A DNA stretch of 64,000 bases from AWTP1-13 sp963827545 (GCA_963827545.1 CAWHBI010000029.1:1-64000); one strand, 5' to 3'; counted from the first letter of the stretch, positions 1 to 10,273 are shown. Made by a program: numbers and translations. The notes: generated from the letters alone by a model not told the origin.

Positions 1-1082
<1,082 letters not shown>

Positions 1083-1261
1083 ATGAGGGGTACTCGACTC
1101 AACTGAACTGGAACCCGCGCACGCCATCGACCGAATATCGGACAGTCGGCGACGCGTGGCTTACTGACAGGACCAAAGAGTGCCCGAATTAGGTAAATGC
1201 ATCCTTTCGCTGCGGCTTGAGTTGACGCTTTTTCTCCGCCGACCGTGGGACAGCGGCCACG

Positions 1262-1277
1262 GGGCCTCATTCTTGCC
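1262..1277 (+). promoter_or_regulatory. Possible sigma-54 (-24/-12) promoter upstream of pepF
   Basis: The sequence has GG, ten bases, then GC, with TTGC at the -12 side, which matches the spacing of sigma-54 promoters. It lies about 100 bases before the pepF start and next to a sigma-54 activator gene. The -24 half (GGCCTC) is a poor match to TGGCAC, so this is only a candidate. Nothing else was recognised in the 292-base divergent gap 1083-1374. Confidence 0.25.
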
Positions 1278-1374
1278 AAGCAAACCCTGGACTAGGGAAC
1301 ACATGCGGGCTTGAGCGTGCGGGCCAAGGCCGGCACATTCAGCAGTCGGCAATTTCACGGTCGGGGAGGGTGGG

Positions 1375-3213
1375 ATGGACAACAAGAGCGGGAAATCCCG
1401 GGCGCAGGAGCGGTCCAAACCGCCCGCCACCGACGGGCACGACCTCGGGCCCATGCCGGTCTGGAACCTCGGCGACCTTTATCCCGGACCGCAATCGGAG
1501 GCCGTGCAGTCAGACCTGAAAAAGGCCGCCGCCGAGGCGGCGCGAATTCAGGAGCACTACCGCGGAAAGATGGTGGGGTCGGCCGAGGACGGAGCGCGCC
1601 TTGCCGAGGCGATTGCGGCCTATGAGGCGTTGAGCGACACGCTGGGCAAGCTCGGCTCCTACGCTGGTCTGCTCTATGCAGGGGATACGTCCAATCCCGA
1701 GTACGCCAAGTTCTACGGCGACATCCAGGAGAAGATCACCGCCATCACCACGGACCTCGTCTTCTTCGAGCTGGAGATCAACCAGATCGAAGACGCAGCG
1801 CTGGAGCGCGCGCTCAAGGTGCCGGCGTTGGCCCGCTACAAGCCCTGGCTCGACGACTTGCGCAAGGAGAAGCCCTATCAACTCGAGGAAAAGCTCGAGC
1901 GGCTCTTCCACGAGAAGTCGATCACCTCGCGCAGCTGCTGGAACCGCCTCTTCAACGAAACCATGACGGCACTTAGATTCGACGTGGAGGGTGAGAAGGA
2001 GCCGCTGGCGATCGAGCCGACGCTCAACTTACTGGTGCACCCGAATGGGCAAAAGCGGCAGGCCGCCGCGGCAGCCTTGGCCAAAGTGTTCAAGGAGAAT
2101 ATCCGCCTCTTTACGCTCATCACCAATACGCTGTCCAAGGACAAGGAGATTTCCGACCGCTGGCGCGGCTTCAAGGATGTGGCCGACAGCCGCCATCTCG
2201 CCAACCGCGTCGAGCGCGAGGTCGTGGAAGCGCTCGTGGATACCGTGCGGGCGGCCTATCCGGCGACGTCGCACCGCTACTACGCCATGAAGGCCCAATG
2301 GCTCGGCAAGAAGAAGCTGGCCTACTGGGACCGCAACGCGCCGCTCCCCGACAGGCCCGAGCGCGTCGTTCCGTGGACCGAGGCCGAGACGATGGTGCTT
2401 GACGCCTATGGTGCGTTTGCACCGCGAATGGCCAGCATCGCCAAACAATTCTTCGATGGCGCCTGGATCGACGCGCCGATACGAGAGGGCAAGTCGCCGG
2501 GGGCCTTCTCGCACCCAACGGTGCCGTCCGCGCACCCCTATATCCTGATGAACTACCAGGGCAAGTCGCGCGACGTGATGACGCTGGCGCACGAGCTGGG
2601 GCACGGCGTGCATCAGGTGCTGGCGGCGCCACTGGGACCCCTGCTGGCACCAACGCCCTTGACCCTTGCCGAGACGGCCTCCGTGTTCGGCGAGATGCTG
2701 ACCTTCAAGGCGCTGCTCGCCTCGAGCAAAGACCCCAAGGAGAAAAAGGCCCTGCTGGCACAGAAGGTCGAGGACATGATCAATACGGTCGTGCGCCAGA
2801 TCGCCTTCTACTCCTTCGAGCGGCGCGTGCACGAGGAGCGCAGGGCGGGTGAGCTCACGTCAGAACGCCTGGGCGAAATCTGGGTCGAGGTGCAGGGTGA
2901 GAGCCTGGGACCAGCGATCGAGCTCACGGATGGCTACGAGAGCTACTGGTCCTACGTCCCCCACTTCATACATTCGCCGTTCTACGTCTATGCCTACGCC
3001 TTCGGGGACTGCCTGGTGAATTCGCTTTATGGCCTCTACCAGGAGGCGCACCCGGGCTTCGTCGCCAAGTACTTCGCCATGCTGGAGGCTGGCGGCTCCA
3101 AGCACCATTCCGAGCTGCTGAAGCCCTTCGGGCTCGACGCGTCCAAGCCGGAGTTCTGGCAGAAGGGGCTCAAAGTGATCGAGGGCATGATCGAAGAGCT
3201 GGAGCGGATGTAG
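1375..3213 (+). CDS. pepF: M3 family oligoendopeptidase F
   Basis: A cytoplasmic zinc metallopeptidase that cuts short peptides. The 612-residue length is normal for PepF. The zinc-binding motif HELGH is at residues 406-410, with the downstream Glu ligand expected in the segment LAETASVFGE. There is no signal peptide. The start is supported by a strong purine-rich ribosome site (GGGAGGGTGGG) directly before the ATG. The gene appears monocistronic, reading away from the response regulator. The M3B subfamily is certain; natural substrates cannot be read from the sequence. Confidence 0.95.
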   Translation: MDNKSGKSRAQERSKPPATDGHDLGPMPVWNLGDLYPGPQSEAVQSDLKKAAAEAARIQEHYRGKMVGSAEDGARLAEAIAAYEALSDTLGKLGSYAGLLYAGDTSNPEYAKFYGDIQEKITAITTDLVFFELEINQIEDAALERALKVPALARYKPWLDDLRKEKPYQLEEKLERLFHEKSITSRSCWNRLFNETMTALRFDVEGEKEPLAIEPTLNLLVHPNGQKRQAAAAALAKVFKENIRLFTLITNTLSKDKEISDRWRGFKDVADSRHLANRVEREVVEALVDTVRAAYPATSHRYYAMKAQWLGKKKLAYWDRNAPLPDRPERVVPWTEAETMVLDAYGAFAPRMASIAKQFFDGAWIDAPIREGKSPGAFSHPTVPSAHPYILMNYQGKSRDVMTLAHELGHGVHQVLAAPLGPLLAPTPLTLAETASVFGEMLTFKALLASSKDPKEKKALLAQKVEDMINTVVRQIAFYSFERRVHEERRAGELTSERLGEIWVEVQGESLGPAIELTDGYESYWSYVPHFIHSPFYVYAYAFGDCLVNSLYGLYQEAHPGFVAKYFAMLEAGGSKHHSELLKPFGLDASKPEFWQKGLKVIEGMIEELERM

Positions 3214-3461
3214 GCGGCCAGCCAGGCATGCATGTGCTGCAGGAATGACCGACGGCGGATGCGAAGCCGCTGCCCTGGACGATGTTCATTCACCACATCA
3301 TGCGTGCAGCGTTTTGGGATTTCAGCGTGCAGGGCTGGGTGGACCCCATGCCGCCAGGCGATTTTGGCGGGGCCTTTGACTAGCCCCGGCGGACGTGTAT
3401 AAGCCGCGCCCACCCGGCTTCAATGCATCGCGCGCCCCCTCGACTCGAGAAAACTGCCGAC

Positions 3462-5405
3462 ATGGCACAAGCGACTGCCGCGGCGCACAGCGCCGAGAAC
3501 GGGCATACCCAGGACAAGCATTTCTGGGCGCTGGCATTGGGCTCGATCGGCGTCGTCTACGGCGACATCGGCACATCTCCTCTGTACGCCCTGAAAGAAG
3601 CCGTCAAGGCCTCCACGGAGCGCGGCGCGGCAGGTGCAGACGCTGTCCTCGGCATCCTTTCCCTGATGACGTGGACGCTGGTGCTCATCGTCACGCTCAA
3701 GTACGTGCTGGTCCTGCTCAACGCCGACAACAAGGGCGAGGGCGGCACATTCGCGCTGATGGCGCTCGGCCAATCGGTGGCCAAACGCAGCGCACCGTTG
3801 ATCCTGGTGCTGGGTGTGGCCGGCGCTGCTTTCTTCTACGGGGATGCGGTGATTACGCCAGCGATCTCCGTGCTGTCGGCCATGGAAGGCTTGAAGCTCG
3901 CTGCACCGCAGCTCAAGCGCATTTGGCCCGACGTGGAGTGGGCCGCACTGCTGGAGATGGCGATCCTGCCGCTCACCGTAGCAGTCCTGGTGGTGCTGTT
4001 TGCCATGCAGTCGCGCGGCACGGCTAAGGTGGCGCAGTTCTTCGGGCCGGTGATGCTGGTCTGGTTCGCGGTGCTCGCCGGCGGCGGCCTCGTGCATCTA
4101 ATCGATGATCCACGCGTCTTTCTGGCGCTCAACCCTTGGCTCGGCGTCGAGTTCATCCTGACGCACGGCATGGTCGGCCTCGTCGTCATGGGTCTCGTGT
4201 TCCTCGTCGCCACAGGCGCCGAGGCGCTCTATGCCGATCTCGGCCATTTCGGGCGCAAGCCGATCCAGGCCGCTTGGCTGGGCCTCGTCCTGCCCGCACT
4301 CATGCTCAACTACTTCGGCCAGGGCGCATTGCTTCTGGCCCATCCAGACGCCATCGAGAACCCCTTCTACCGCCTTTACCCGGGCTGGGCGCTGATCCCG
4401 ATGGTTGTGCTGGCGACCGTGGCAACCGTCATTGCCAGCCAAGCGGTGATCACCGGAGCCTTCTCCTTCACGCGGCAGGCGATACAGCTCGGACTGCTCC
4501 CGCGCCTGGGTATCCGCCACACCTCCGAGAGCGTCGCGGGCCAGATCTATCTGCCGCGCGTCAACCAGATCCTGCTCGTGGGCGTGCTGCTGGTGACAAT
4601 AAGCTTCCGCACTTCGAGCGGCCTGGCAGCAGCCTACGGCGTGTCGGTAACCGCAACGATGGTGATCGACAGCCTGATGGCCTTCTTCGTGGTCTGGCGC
4701 TGCTGGAAATGGCCGATCTGGAAAGCGGCCCTGCTGATGGTGCCACTGTTGCTGATCGAGCAGGCCTTCCTGACCGCCAACCTGTTGAAAATCCCCGAGG
4801 GCGGCTGGCTGCCACTGGTGATCGGCGGAGCGGTGGCCCTTCTGGTGCTGACCTGGGTGCGTGGCTCGAGGAGCCTGGCACGCGCCACGCGCAAGGGCGA
4901 GGCCGAGCTCGAATGGCTCGTGCGCAAGCTCGACGCCAAGCCTCCGCATCGCGTGCCGGGAACGGCGGTATTCCTGACCGGAGACCCCAGCGCCGCGCCC
5001 ACATCGTTGATGCATAACCTCAAGCACAATCGCGTGCTGCACGAGCGCAACATCATCCTGACCATCAAAACCGAGGACACGCCACGGGTGCAGCGGCACG
5101 AGCGCATCGAGATCGATCGCGTGGCCGACACCTTCATCCGCGTCATCGCGCACTACGGCTTCATGGAAACGCCCAGCGTGCCCAAGATCATCGAGCACTG
5201 CCGGCGCAAAGACCTCAACATCGATATATCTGCCACCTCGTTTTTCCTGTCGCGGCGCTCGCTCAAGACATCGCTCAAGTCCGAGATGCCGCGCTGGCAG
5301 GAGCGGCTGTTCATCTGGCTGGCCGGGCGGGCCGAGGACGCGACCGAGTATTTCCGCATCCCGAGCGACCGGGTGGTCGAGGTGGGCACGCAGGTCATGG
5401 TGTGA
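3462..5405 (+). CDS. kup: Low-affinity potassium uptake protein Kup
   Basis: A K+/H+ symporter of the inner membrane (KUP/HAK/KT family). The protein has about 12 membrane segments, the family signature GVVYGDIGTSPLYA near the N-terminus, and a soluble C-terminal domain of about 150 residues. The length of 647 residues is typical. An in-frame ATG at 3423 would add 13 residues; neither start has a clear ribosome site, and 3462 gives the more usual N-terminus. No potassium-related partner lies next to it. Confidence 0.94.
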   Translation: MAQATAAAHSAENGHTQDKHFWALALGSIGVVYGDIGTSPLYALKEAVKASTERGAAGADAVLGILSLMTWTLVLIVTLKYVLVLLNADNKGEGGTFALMALGQSVAKRSAPLILVLGVAGAAFFYGDAVITPAISVLSAMEGLKLAAPQLKRIWPDVEWAALLEMAILPLTVAVLVVLFAMQSRGTAKVAQFFGPVMLVWFAVLAGGGLVHLIDDPRVFLALNPWLGVEFILTHGMVGLVVMGLVFLVATGAEALYADLGHFGRKPIQAAWLGLVLPALMLNYFGQGALLLAHPDAIENPFYRLYPGWALIPMVVLATVATVIASQAVITGAFSFTRQAIQLGLLPRLGIRHTSESVAGQIYLPRVNQILLVGVLLVTISFRTSSGLAAAYGVSVTATMVIDSLMAFFVVWRCWKWPIWKAALLMVPLLLIEQAFLTANLLKIPEGGWLPLVIGGAVALLVLTWVRGSRSLARATRKGEAELEWLVRKLDAKPPHRVPGTAVFLTGDPSAAPTSLMHNLKHNRVLHERNIILTIKTEDTPRVQRHERIEIDRVADTFIRVIAHYGFMETPSVPKIIEHCRRKDLNIDISATSFFLSRRSLKTSLKSEMPRWQERLFIWLAGRAEDATEYFRIPSDRVVEVGTQVMV

Positions 5406-5534
5406 GGTGCGCGCGGTCGTTCACGCCGCCGTGACCACAGCACTCGGGCATCCTCGTGTAGGTTGACCACGTTCAGATCAGGTCCGGGGAAGGACCGGCG
5501 TGTGAGCTAGGCGACTGAACGGGAGAGAAAGTGC

Positions 5535-6077
5535 ATGTCGAAGGCTAAAGTTGCGAAGTGGCTTGTGGCTGCCTGCGCTGGCTTAGCAGTGGTGGCGTTC
5601 ACGCCCGATGTGAGTCTGGCGGTCGGCGATGAGCCGCCGAAGCCGGCGCCCAAACCTAAGCCCAAACCCAAACCCAAGCCGAAACCGAAGCCGAAGCCGA
5701 AGGACAGCTCCCTCAATCAGGACCAGATCTACAGCCTCGGCTACTGGCAGGCCAAACGTGGCGAGTACGCTACGGCGCTGGAGACACTGCGCACGGCCAC
5801 CGACCAAGCGGACCCGCGCGTGCAGACCATGATCGGCTTCACGCTGCGCAAGCTTGGCCAGGTGGACGAGGCGATGGGCTACTACTTCAAGGCCCTGGCA
5901 ACACGCCCGGATGCGACCACCACGCGCCAGTATCTGGGCGAGGCATTCCTGCAGAGGGGCGAGCCGGCAAGGGCCAGGGAGCAGCTGGCCGAGATCGCCA
6001 AGCGCTGTGGGACGACGTGCGAGGACTACACGGCGCTGGCCGAGGAGATTGCCAAATACGAGAGGACGGCGGGCTAA
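5535..6077 (+). CDS. Exported TPR protein with a Pro-Lys linker
   Basis: A 180-residue protein with an N-terminal signal peptide (Lys-rich start, hydrophobic stretch about 8-29 ending near SLA). A run of nine Pro-Lys dipeptides follows (about 39-56), then two or three tetratricopeptide-like helical repeats (about 65-165). TPRs mediate protein contacts. The Pro-Lys rod suggests it spans a gap or lies along the cell wall in the periplasm, as TonB-type Pro-Lys segments do, but there is no TonB C-terminal domain. GGAGAG before the ATG supports the start. The function is unknown. Confidence 0.8.
   Translation: MSKAKVAKWLVAACAGLAVVAFTPDVSLAVGDEPPKPAPKPKPKPKPKPKPKPKPKDSSLNQDQIYSLGYWQAKRGEYATALETLRTATDQADPRVQTMIGFTLRKLGQVDEAMGYYFKALATRPDATTTRQYLGEAFLQRGEPARAREQLAEIAKRCGTTCEDYTALAEEIAKYERTAG
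5649..5702 (+). repeat. Six-base tandem repeat encoding (Pro-Lys)9
   Basis: Nine consecutive CCN-AAR codon pairs. The synonymous third positions vary between copies, so the peptide rather than the DNA seems to be maintained, but a tract like this can change length by slippage in six-base steps without losing frame. Confidence 0.8.
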
Positions 6078-6099
6078 CGCCGGTAGCATTCACGTGCGC

Positions 6100-6133
6100 A
6101 AGGCGGTGCACCATTCGCGTGGGGCGCCGCCTT
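6100..6133 (+). terminator. Probable terminator after the TPR gene
   Basis: Arms AAGGCGG (6100-6106) and CCGCCTT (6127-6133) form a hairpin followed by two more T residues. It lies 23 bases after the stop codon. The loop is long (20 bases), so the call is moderate. Confidence 0.4.
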
Positions 6134-6159
6134 TTCACGCGTCGGCGGGCGGGCATGGG

Positions 6160-6254
6160 GCGTAGGGCGCAATAAGGCGACAACCGCATTGCGCCGTTCT
6201 TGCCGCCGGGCGGGTGCATCGGTGCAATGCGCTGCCGCTTATTGCACCCTACGC
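6160..6254. repeat. Imperfect inverted repeat at the 3' end of the di-haem peroxidase gene
   Basis: Two arms of about 20 bases (6160-6179 and 6235-6254), built around GTAGGG(C/T)GCAATAA, face each other and enclose a second inner pair (CGCATTGC at 6185 against GCAATGCG at 6224). The right arm overlaps the stop codon of the peroxidase gene. It resembles dispersed intergenic palindromes of alphaproteobacteria; a role in transcript termination or protection is possible. Confidence 0.55.
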
Positions 6255-7234
6255 GACACCGACAGCGATCTCAGAAAGGCGATCAGGTCGGACCTCTCCC
6301 GGGCAGTCAGCCGCAGTTGCCGGTTGATGCTGGGGGCGAGCGCCGGTCGCGCGAGGAAGGCTCCGGTGTAGTGCCTGAGGACGGCGGTCAGCGTCGGCAG
6401 CGAGCCGTCGTGCATGTAGGGCGCGGTGAGCGCTACATCGCGCAGGCTCGGGGTCTTGAAGGCCTGGAGGCCCGGCGTGCCGCCCGGCACCGCACCGCGG
6501 CCCGGATCACGGCTCGGAAGGCCGATGTCATGGAAGCGGTCGTCGGTGAAGCGCCAGCCGACATGGCAAAGCACGCAGCCGCCCTTGCCGGTGAACAGGC
6601 GGAAGCCGCGCACCTCGGCGGCGCGGAGAGCCGCGCCATCGCCGTCGATCCAGGCGTCGAACCGGGTGGGCGGCGAAACAAGCGAGCGCACGTAAGAGGC
6701 CAGGGCCTTGACGATGGTTGCCTGCGAAACGGCTGCCTCCTCGGCGAAGGCAGCGCGAAACCGCGCAGCCAGATCGGTGTCCGCCCGAAGCCGGTCCAGG
6801 ATCGTCGACCAATCGCCGCCCATCTCGTCGGAGTTCTCGATCGGCATCTGCACCTGCTCCTCGAGCGAAGGCGCGCGGCCGTCCCAGAAGAACTGCTTGG
6901 CCCAGGCCAGATTCCAAAGGGAAGGCGTGTTGCGGCGCAAGGGTGCCCCCGACACGGAGCGCGCGCGGGGGCGCGCGTCCGTGAAGCTGTGCGCGGGCTG
7001 ATGGCAGGTGGCGCACGAGCGGCTGCCGGTGCCGGACAGACGCGGGTCGGCAAACAGGCGGGCGCCGAGCGCGACCCTCTCCGGCGTCATCGGGTTATCA
7101 GCGGGCGCGGGCGGCGTGGCGGGCCGCGTGAACATCTCGCGCCAGGGCGCCTGAACGTCGGGGCTCTGCGCCTGCAGGGTCGGCGCCGCCTTGTGCTGAG
7201 CAGGCCCACGAGCGCTGAGATGGCGACGGCGCAA
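6239..7234 (-). CDS. Di-haem cytochrome c peroxidase / MauG family protein
   Basis: A c-type cytochrome expected in the periplasm, reducing peroxide or oxidising a protein partner. Two haem attachment motifs are visible: CATCH at residues 74-78 and CVLCH in the second half, the standard two-domain layout. The predicted N-terminus lacks a signal peptide, which a cytochrome c needs. A good one (RFCAVAISALVGLL) is encoded just upstream in another frame from about 7278, so one missing base near 7190-7200 probably separates signal and mature protein; the repaired gene would be 6239-7278, 346 codons. The gene sits at the 3' end of a minus-strand group with the luciferase-like and DUF411 genes, but the spacing is not tight. 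Confidence 0.88.
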   Translation of the reverse strand: MRRRHLSARGPAQHKAAPTLQAQSPDVQAPWREMFTRPATPPAPADNPMTPERVALGARLFADPRLSGTGSRSCATCHQPAHSFTDARPRARSVSGAPLRRNTPSLWNLAWAKQFFWDGRAPSLEEQVQMPIENSDEMGGDWSTILDRLRADTDLAARFRAAFAEEAAVSQATIVKALASYVRSLVSPPTRFDAWIDGDGAALRAAEVRGFRLFTGKGGCVLCHVGWRFTDDRFHDIGLPSRDPGRGAVPGGTPGLQAFKTPSLRDVALTAPYMHDGSLPTLTAVLRHYTGAFLARPALAPSINRQLRLTARERSDLIAFLRSLSVSRRVQ

Positions 7235-7315
7235 AATCTGCTAACCCTCCACCACCCAATGTGTGGGCGACCTGCCAAGCGAGGACCTCATCTCATATGG
7301 GCGACCAGCCAGGTG

Positions 7316-8479
7316 TCAGCTCACCCGCGGGAGCACGTGCGTGTGGAACAGCTCGATGGAGCGCATGAGCTTGCCGTGCGGGACGAGCGTGTTGTGGGTC
7401 CAGGCGAAGACCCAGTTCACGGGCAGCTTCCGCTTGAGCGCTTCGAGGCTCCGCGCGACGGTATCGACCGTGCCGACCAAAGCATAACCCTTGGCGATGG
7501 CTTCGTCCGGCGTGGGCGCCTCGCCGGTTTGAGGGTCGAGCATACCGCGGCGGAAGCCGAACGGCACGAACCAGGCCTCGCCGGCGAAGGTTGCCGAATT
7601 CACCCACAACTGGCGCGCCTCCTCGTCGCTGTCGGCGATGATGATGTCGCGCAGCATGCCCATGCCGTCGCCGAGCTTGCGGCCGGATGCGGCGGCGTAG
7701 ACCTCGAACAGGTGCTTCTCGTGGACCTCGTGCATGGGCGGCAGGATGGCTGTGACACCGTTCTCAGCGCACCAGCGGATCGAGCGCTCCGAGGAGGCGA
7801 ACGGCTGGAAGATCGGCGGGTGCGGCTTCTGCAGGGGCTTGGGCACGACGCCAACAGCTTTGAGGATGCCGTTGTCCACGCCCTTGCCCCACTTGGCCGT
7901 GGTCTCGAGCGGCCACGGCGTCTCACCGGGCGGGATCTTCCAGTATTGGCCCTGGAAGGAGAGCATCTCCTCGGTCCAGGCTTTCTTGATGATCTGGAAG
8001 CACTCCTCGAAGGCGGCGCGGTTGGCTGCGTCGATCTCGTCGTGCTGGTGCGGCAGGGCGCCATGGATGCCGTGCGTCTGCTGCGCCATGATGTCGACCC
8101 AGCGGCGCTGGTAGCCGCGCGCGAAACCGGCGCAGGCCCGCCCGCCCGTCATGTGGTCGAGCATGGCGATGTCCTCGGCCACGCGGATCGGGTTGGAGGC
8201 GGGGAGGACGATGCCAAGCTGGCCCACCCGGATGCGCTTGGTCTGCATGGCGATGTAGAGGTCCAGCAGGACGGGATTGTTGGAGACCTCGAAGCCCTCG
8301 ATATGAAAGTGGTGCTCGGTGAAACTGACCAACTCGTAGCCGAGATCGTCAGCCAGCCGGCACTGCTCCGATACCTCACGCAGCATCTGCTGGTAAAGGT
8401 CGGCCCGCGCACCCGCCATGCCCGCCTCGATGTCGGCCTTGGTGCCGAGCGACGGCAGATAGAACAAAGAGACCTTCAT
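7316..8479 (-). CDS. LLM-class (luciferase-like) flavin-dependent monooxygenase
   Basis: A 387-residue TIM-barrel flavin monooxygenase of the bacterial-luciferase superfamily, which uses reduced FMN supplied by a separate reductase. Family features include the SFTEHHFHIEGF segment near residue 57 and the GFARGYQRRW stretch. An upstream in-frame start (8539) exists, but ATG 8479 is preceded by GGGGGA at good spacing and begins with the conserved MKVSLFYLPS. No reductase is adjacent and the substrate is unknown. Confidence 0.9.
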   Translation of the reverse strand: MKVSLFYLPSLGTKADIEAGMAGARADLYQQMLREVSEQCRLADDLGYELVSFTEHHFHIEGFEVSNNPVLLDLYIAMQTKRIRVGQLGIVLPASNPIRVAEDIAMLDHMTGGRACAGFARGYQRRWVDIMAQQTHGIHGALPHQHDEIDAANRAAFEECFQIIKKAWTEEMLSFQGQYWKIPPGETPWPLETTAKWGKGVDNGILKAVGVVPKPLQKPHPPIFQPFASSERSIRWCAENGVTAILPPMHEVHEKHLFEVYAAASGRKLGDGMGMLRDIIIADSDEEARQLWVNSATFAGEAWFVPFGFRRGMLDPQTGEAPTPDEAIAKGYALVGTVDTVARSLEALKRKLPVNWVFAWTHNTLVPHGKLMRSIELFHTHVLPRVS

Positions 8480-8590
8480 CGCTTCCCCCGAAACCTTCGT
8501 CGTTCCGGGAACTGTGGCTTGTCGCCGGCGCGACTGCAAGGCGTGCCAGCATCACACCGAGCGCATGGCAGCGATGTAGTGAAACCGGCC

Positions 8591-9031
8591 TCAGTGCTTG
8601 GCGTAGACCTCGGCGCTGCCGTCCTTCTTCAGCAGCAGCACCTCGTAGGGCTCCCTCGTATCGCCCACCTCCATGCCCGGCGATCCGATCGGCATGCCGG
8701 GAACGGAGAGCCCGATCGCCTGGGGCCTCTCCTTCAGCAGCCGCCTGATGTCATCGGCCGGCACATGGCCCTCGATGATGTAGCCCTGCACCTTGGCAGT
8801 GTGGCAGGACGCATACTTTTCGCCAACGCCCGCCTCCGTCTTGATGCGAGCGAGCCGGCTGGACGACAGGTTGTGCACGCGCACCTTGAGGCCATTCATG
8901 CGCAGGTACTCGGCCCATTTGCCGCAGCAGTCGCAACCCTCCGCCCGGTAGACGTCGACCTCCTCGGCGGCTTGCGCGAGACCAACCACCCCGAACAGGA
9001 GGAGCAGGGCGAACGCGAGTTTGTGGAGCAT
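8591..9031 (-). CDS. DUF411 family periplasmic metal-binding protein
   Basis: A 146-residue secreted protein with a clear signal peptide (about 1-22, ending AQA) and the DUF411 hallmark CDCCGKW near residue 34, followed by a conserved C-H pair (SCHTA) and the GHVPADDI segment. DUF411 proteins are often found with copper-handling genes; here no copper pump is adjacent. ATG 9031 is chosen because AGGAGG lies just before it; longer in-frame readings upstream lack a signal peptide. Confidence 0.85.
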   Translation of the reverse strand: MLHKLAFALLLLFGVVGLAQAAEEVDVYRAEGCDCCGKWAEYLRMNGLKVRVHNLSSSRLARIKTEAGVGEKYASCHTAKVQGYIIEGHVPADDIRRLLKERPQAIGLSVPGMPIGSPGMEVGDTREPYEVLLLKKDGSAEVYAKH

Positions 9032-9235
9032 GGCAAGCCTCCTGGACACTAGAGCAGGATCGTTTCTGATCGAAGCGCAAGCGCTTTGATCATGGCAAGG
9101 CGTCGGAGAGAGAGCGCGTGAAGGCACGATGGCACGATACTTGGCTGCGCCGCGCCAGTCACTCCCGTCAAACTGTTCGTGATCCGACGATTTGCTGTTG
9201 CCGGCGCCGCATCCCTGTGGATGGCAGGCCCATTC

Positions 9236-9264
9236 TTGCGCCGCAACGCGATGTCTGATATTAT
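9236..9264 (+). promoter_or_regulatory. Promoter of the Xre/RES toxin-antitoxin operon
   Basis: A -35 box TTGCGC (9236-9241) and -10 box TATTAT (9259-9264) are separated by exactly 17 bases, 30 bases before the antitoxin ATG. The palindrome TATGCCATA at 9262-9270 overlaps the -10 and probable start point and could be the autorepression site expected for such operons. The rest of the 9032-9293 gap contains an inverted repeat near 9058-9092 and no gene. Confidence 0.5.
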
Positions 9265-9293
9265 GCCATAGTTTACCGGCAGAAAAACGTACC

Positions 9294-9755
9294 ATGACAA
9301 AGACGACCGCTACGCGCAGCTCCGGACAAAAGCGCGGGGTCAAATCGTTGCGCAGAGGGAGCGGGCTGCGCGCCGGCATGATGCCGATCACGACAAAGGG
9401 CTTCGCGGCAGCCGCCCGCTACATCTCGGACGGGCTGGTCGATATCGATGCCGTCACGAGCGAATTCGGCATGACCAAGACGGCGCTAGCCAAATTGCTC
9501 GGTCTCTCCGAAGAGACGTTGCAACGCGTCTCGAGGGCAGCTGCCCCCAAGACGCAGCAGCGGCTGCGTGACATGCTGGAGATCCTCACGCGCGTGGAGC
9601 CCTGGGCGGGCGGGATGGCGCAAGCGATGGGCTGGTATCGCGGCCAGGGAATCCCCGCGCTCGGCGACCAGACGGCCGAGGCCCTGGTGCGAAACGATCA
9701 GGCCCATATCGTGCGCGCCTATCTCGATGGCCTGGCTGCTGGGAGCTATGCGTGA
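9294..9755 (+). CDS. MbcA/ParS/Xre-type antitoxin
   Basis: A 153-residue antitoxin partner of the RES toxin encoded next. It has an Xre-like helical region (ISDGLVDIDAVTSEFGMTKTALAKLLGLS is the recognition core, about residues 43-71) and the C-terminal MbcA/ParS domain with GIPALGDQTAEALV and a final AYLDGL helix, which in this family blocks the toxin active site. The stop overlaps the toxin GTG start (GTGA), so translation is coupled. The promoter just upstream carries a palindrome, suggesting self-repression. A longer upstream start at 9192 is unlikely because it would include the promoter. Confidence 0.85.
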   Translation: MTKTTATRSSGQKRGVKSLRRGSGLRAGMMPITTKGFAAAARYISDGLVDIDAVTSEFGMTKTALAKLLGLSEETLQRVSRAAAPKTQQRLRDMLEILTRVEPWAGGMAQAMGWYRGQGIPALGDQTAEALVRNDQAHIVRAYLDGLAAGSYA

Positions 9756-10273
9756 GGTTTCGGGGCGCGACCTATCGCGCTCACAATCCCAGATGGTCCT
9801 GGTCGCCGCTCTCGGGAGAGGGCGCGAGGATCAATGGGGGCCGCTTCAATCCCAAAGGGGTGGCAGCGCTCTATCTATCGCTCGATTGGGGTACCGCGGT
9901 GATCGAGGCGAACCAGGGCTTTTCGTTCCGGATTCCGCCCCTCACCATCGTCTCCTATGACGTGGACAGCAGGGATGTCGCCGACCTCTCGGCCTCCAAT
10001 GGACTGAAGAGACACGGCGCAACGCGCAGCGAACTCGCCTGTGCCTGGAAGCTGCTCGCGGAGACGGGTGAGAAGGTCCCCTCGTGGACCCTGGCGGAGC
10101 GCCTGAGGGCCAAAGGCTTGGCCGGCATCATTGTTCCGAGCTTTGCGCCCGGCGCAGGCGCGGCCGCAAGGAACCTAGTGCTCTGGCGCTGGGGTGCCGC
10201 GCCGCCCCACAAAGTGACAGTGTTCGACCCGCAGGGCCGCTTGCCACGCAACGACACGTCTTGGCAAACGTAA
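9752..10273 (+). CDS. RES-domain toxin (NAD+-degrading family)
   Basis: A 173-residue RES-family toxin. Members of the family (MbcT, ParT) attack NAD+ or ADP-ribosylate targets. The family residues are visible: Arg-x-x-x-Tyr at the start (GATYRAH), the GGRFNPKG loop, the YLSL strand and the following acidic AVIEANQ helix. It starts with GTG inside the antitoxin stop codon (four-base overlap). The 3' end converges on the MFS gene with 25 bases between them. Confidence 0.88.
   Translation: MRFRGATYRAHNPRWSWSPLSGEGARINGGRFNPKGVAALYLSLDWGTAVIEANQGFSFRIPPLTIVSYDVDSRDVADLSASNGLKRHGATRSELACAWKLLAETGEKVPSWTLAERLRAKGLAGIIVPSFAPGAGAAARNLVLWRWGAAPPHKVTVFDPQGRLPRNDTSWQT

Noticed and set aside
6200..9052. 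A 950-codon open frame on the plus strand
   Set aside because: It runs antisense through three well-supported genes (di-haem peroxidase, LLM monooxygenase, DUF411) and its translation is His/Arg/Gly-rich without any domain, as expected for shadow frames in GC-rich DNA.
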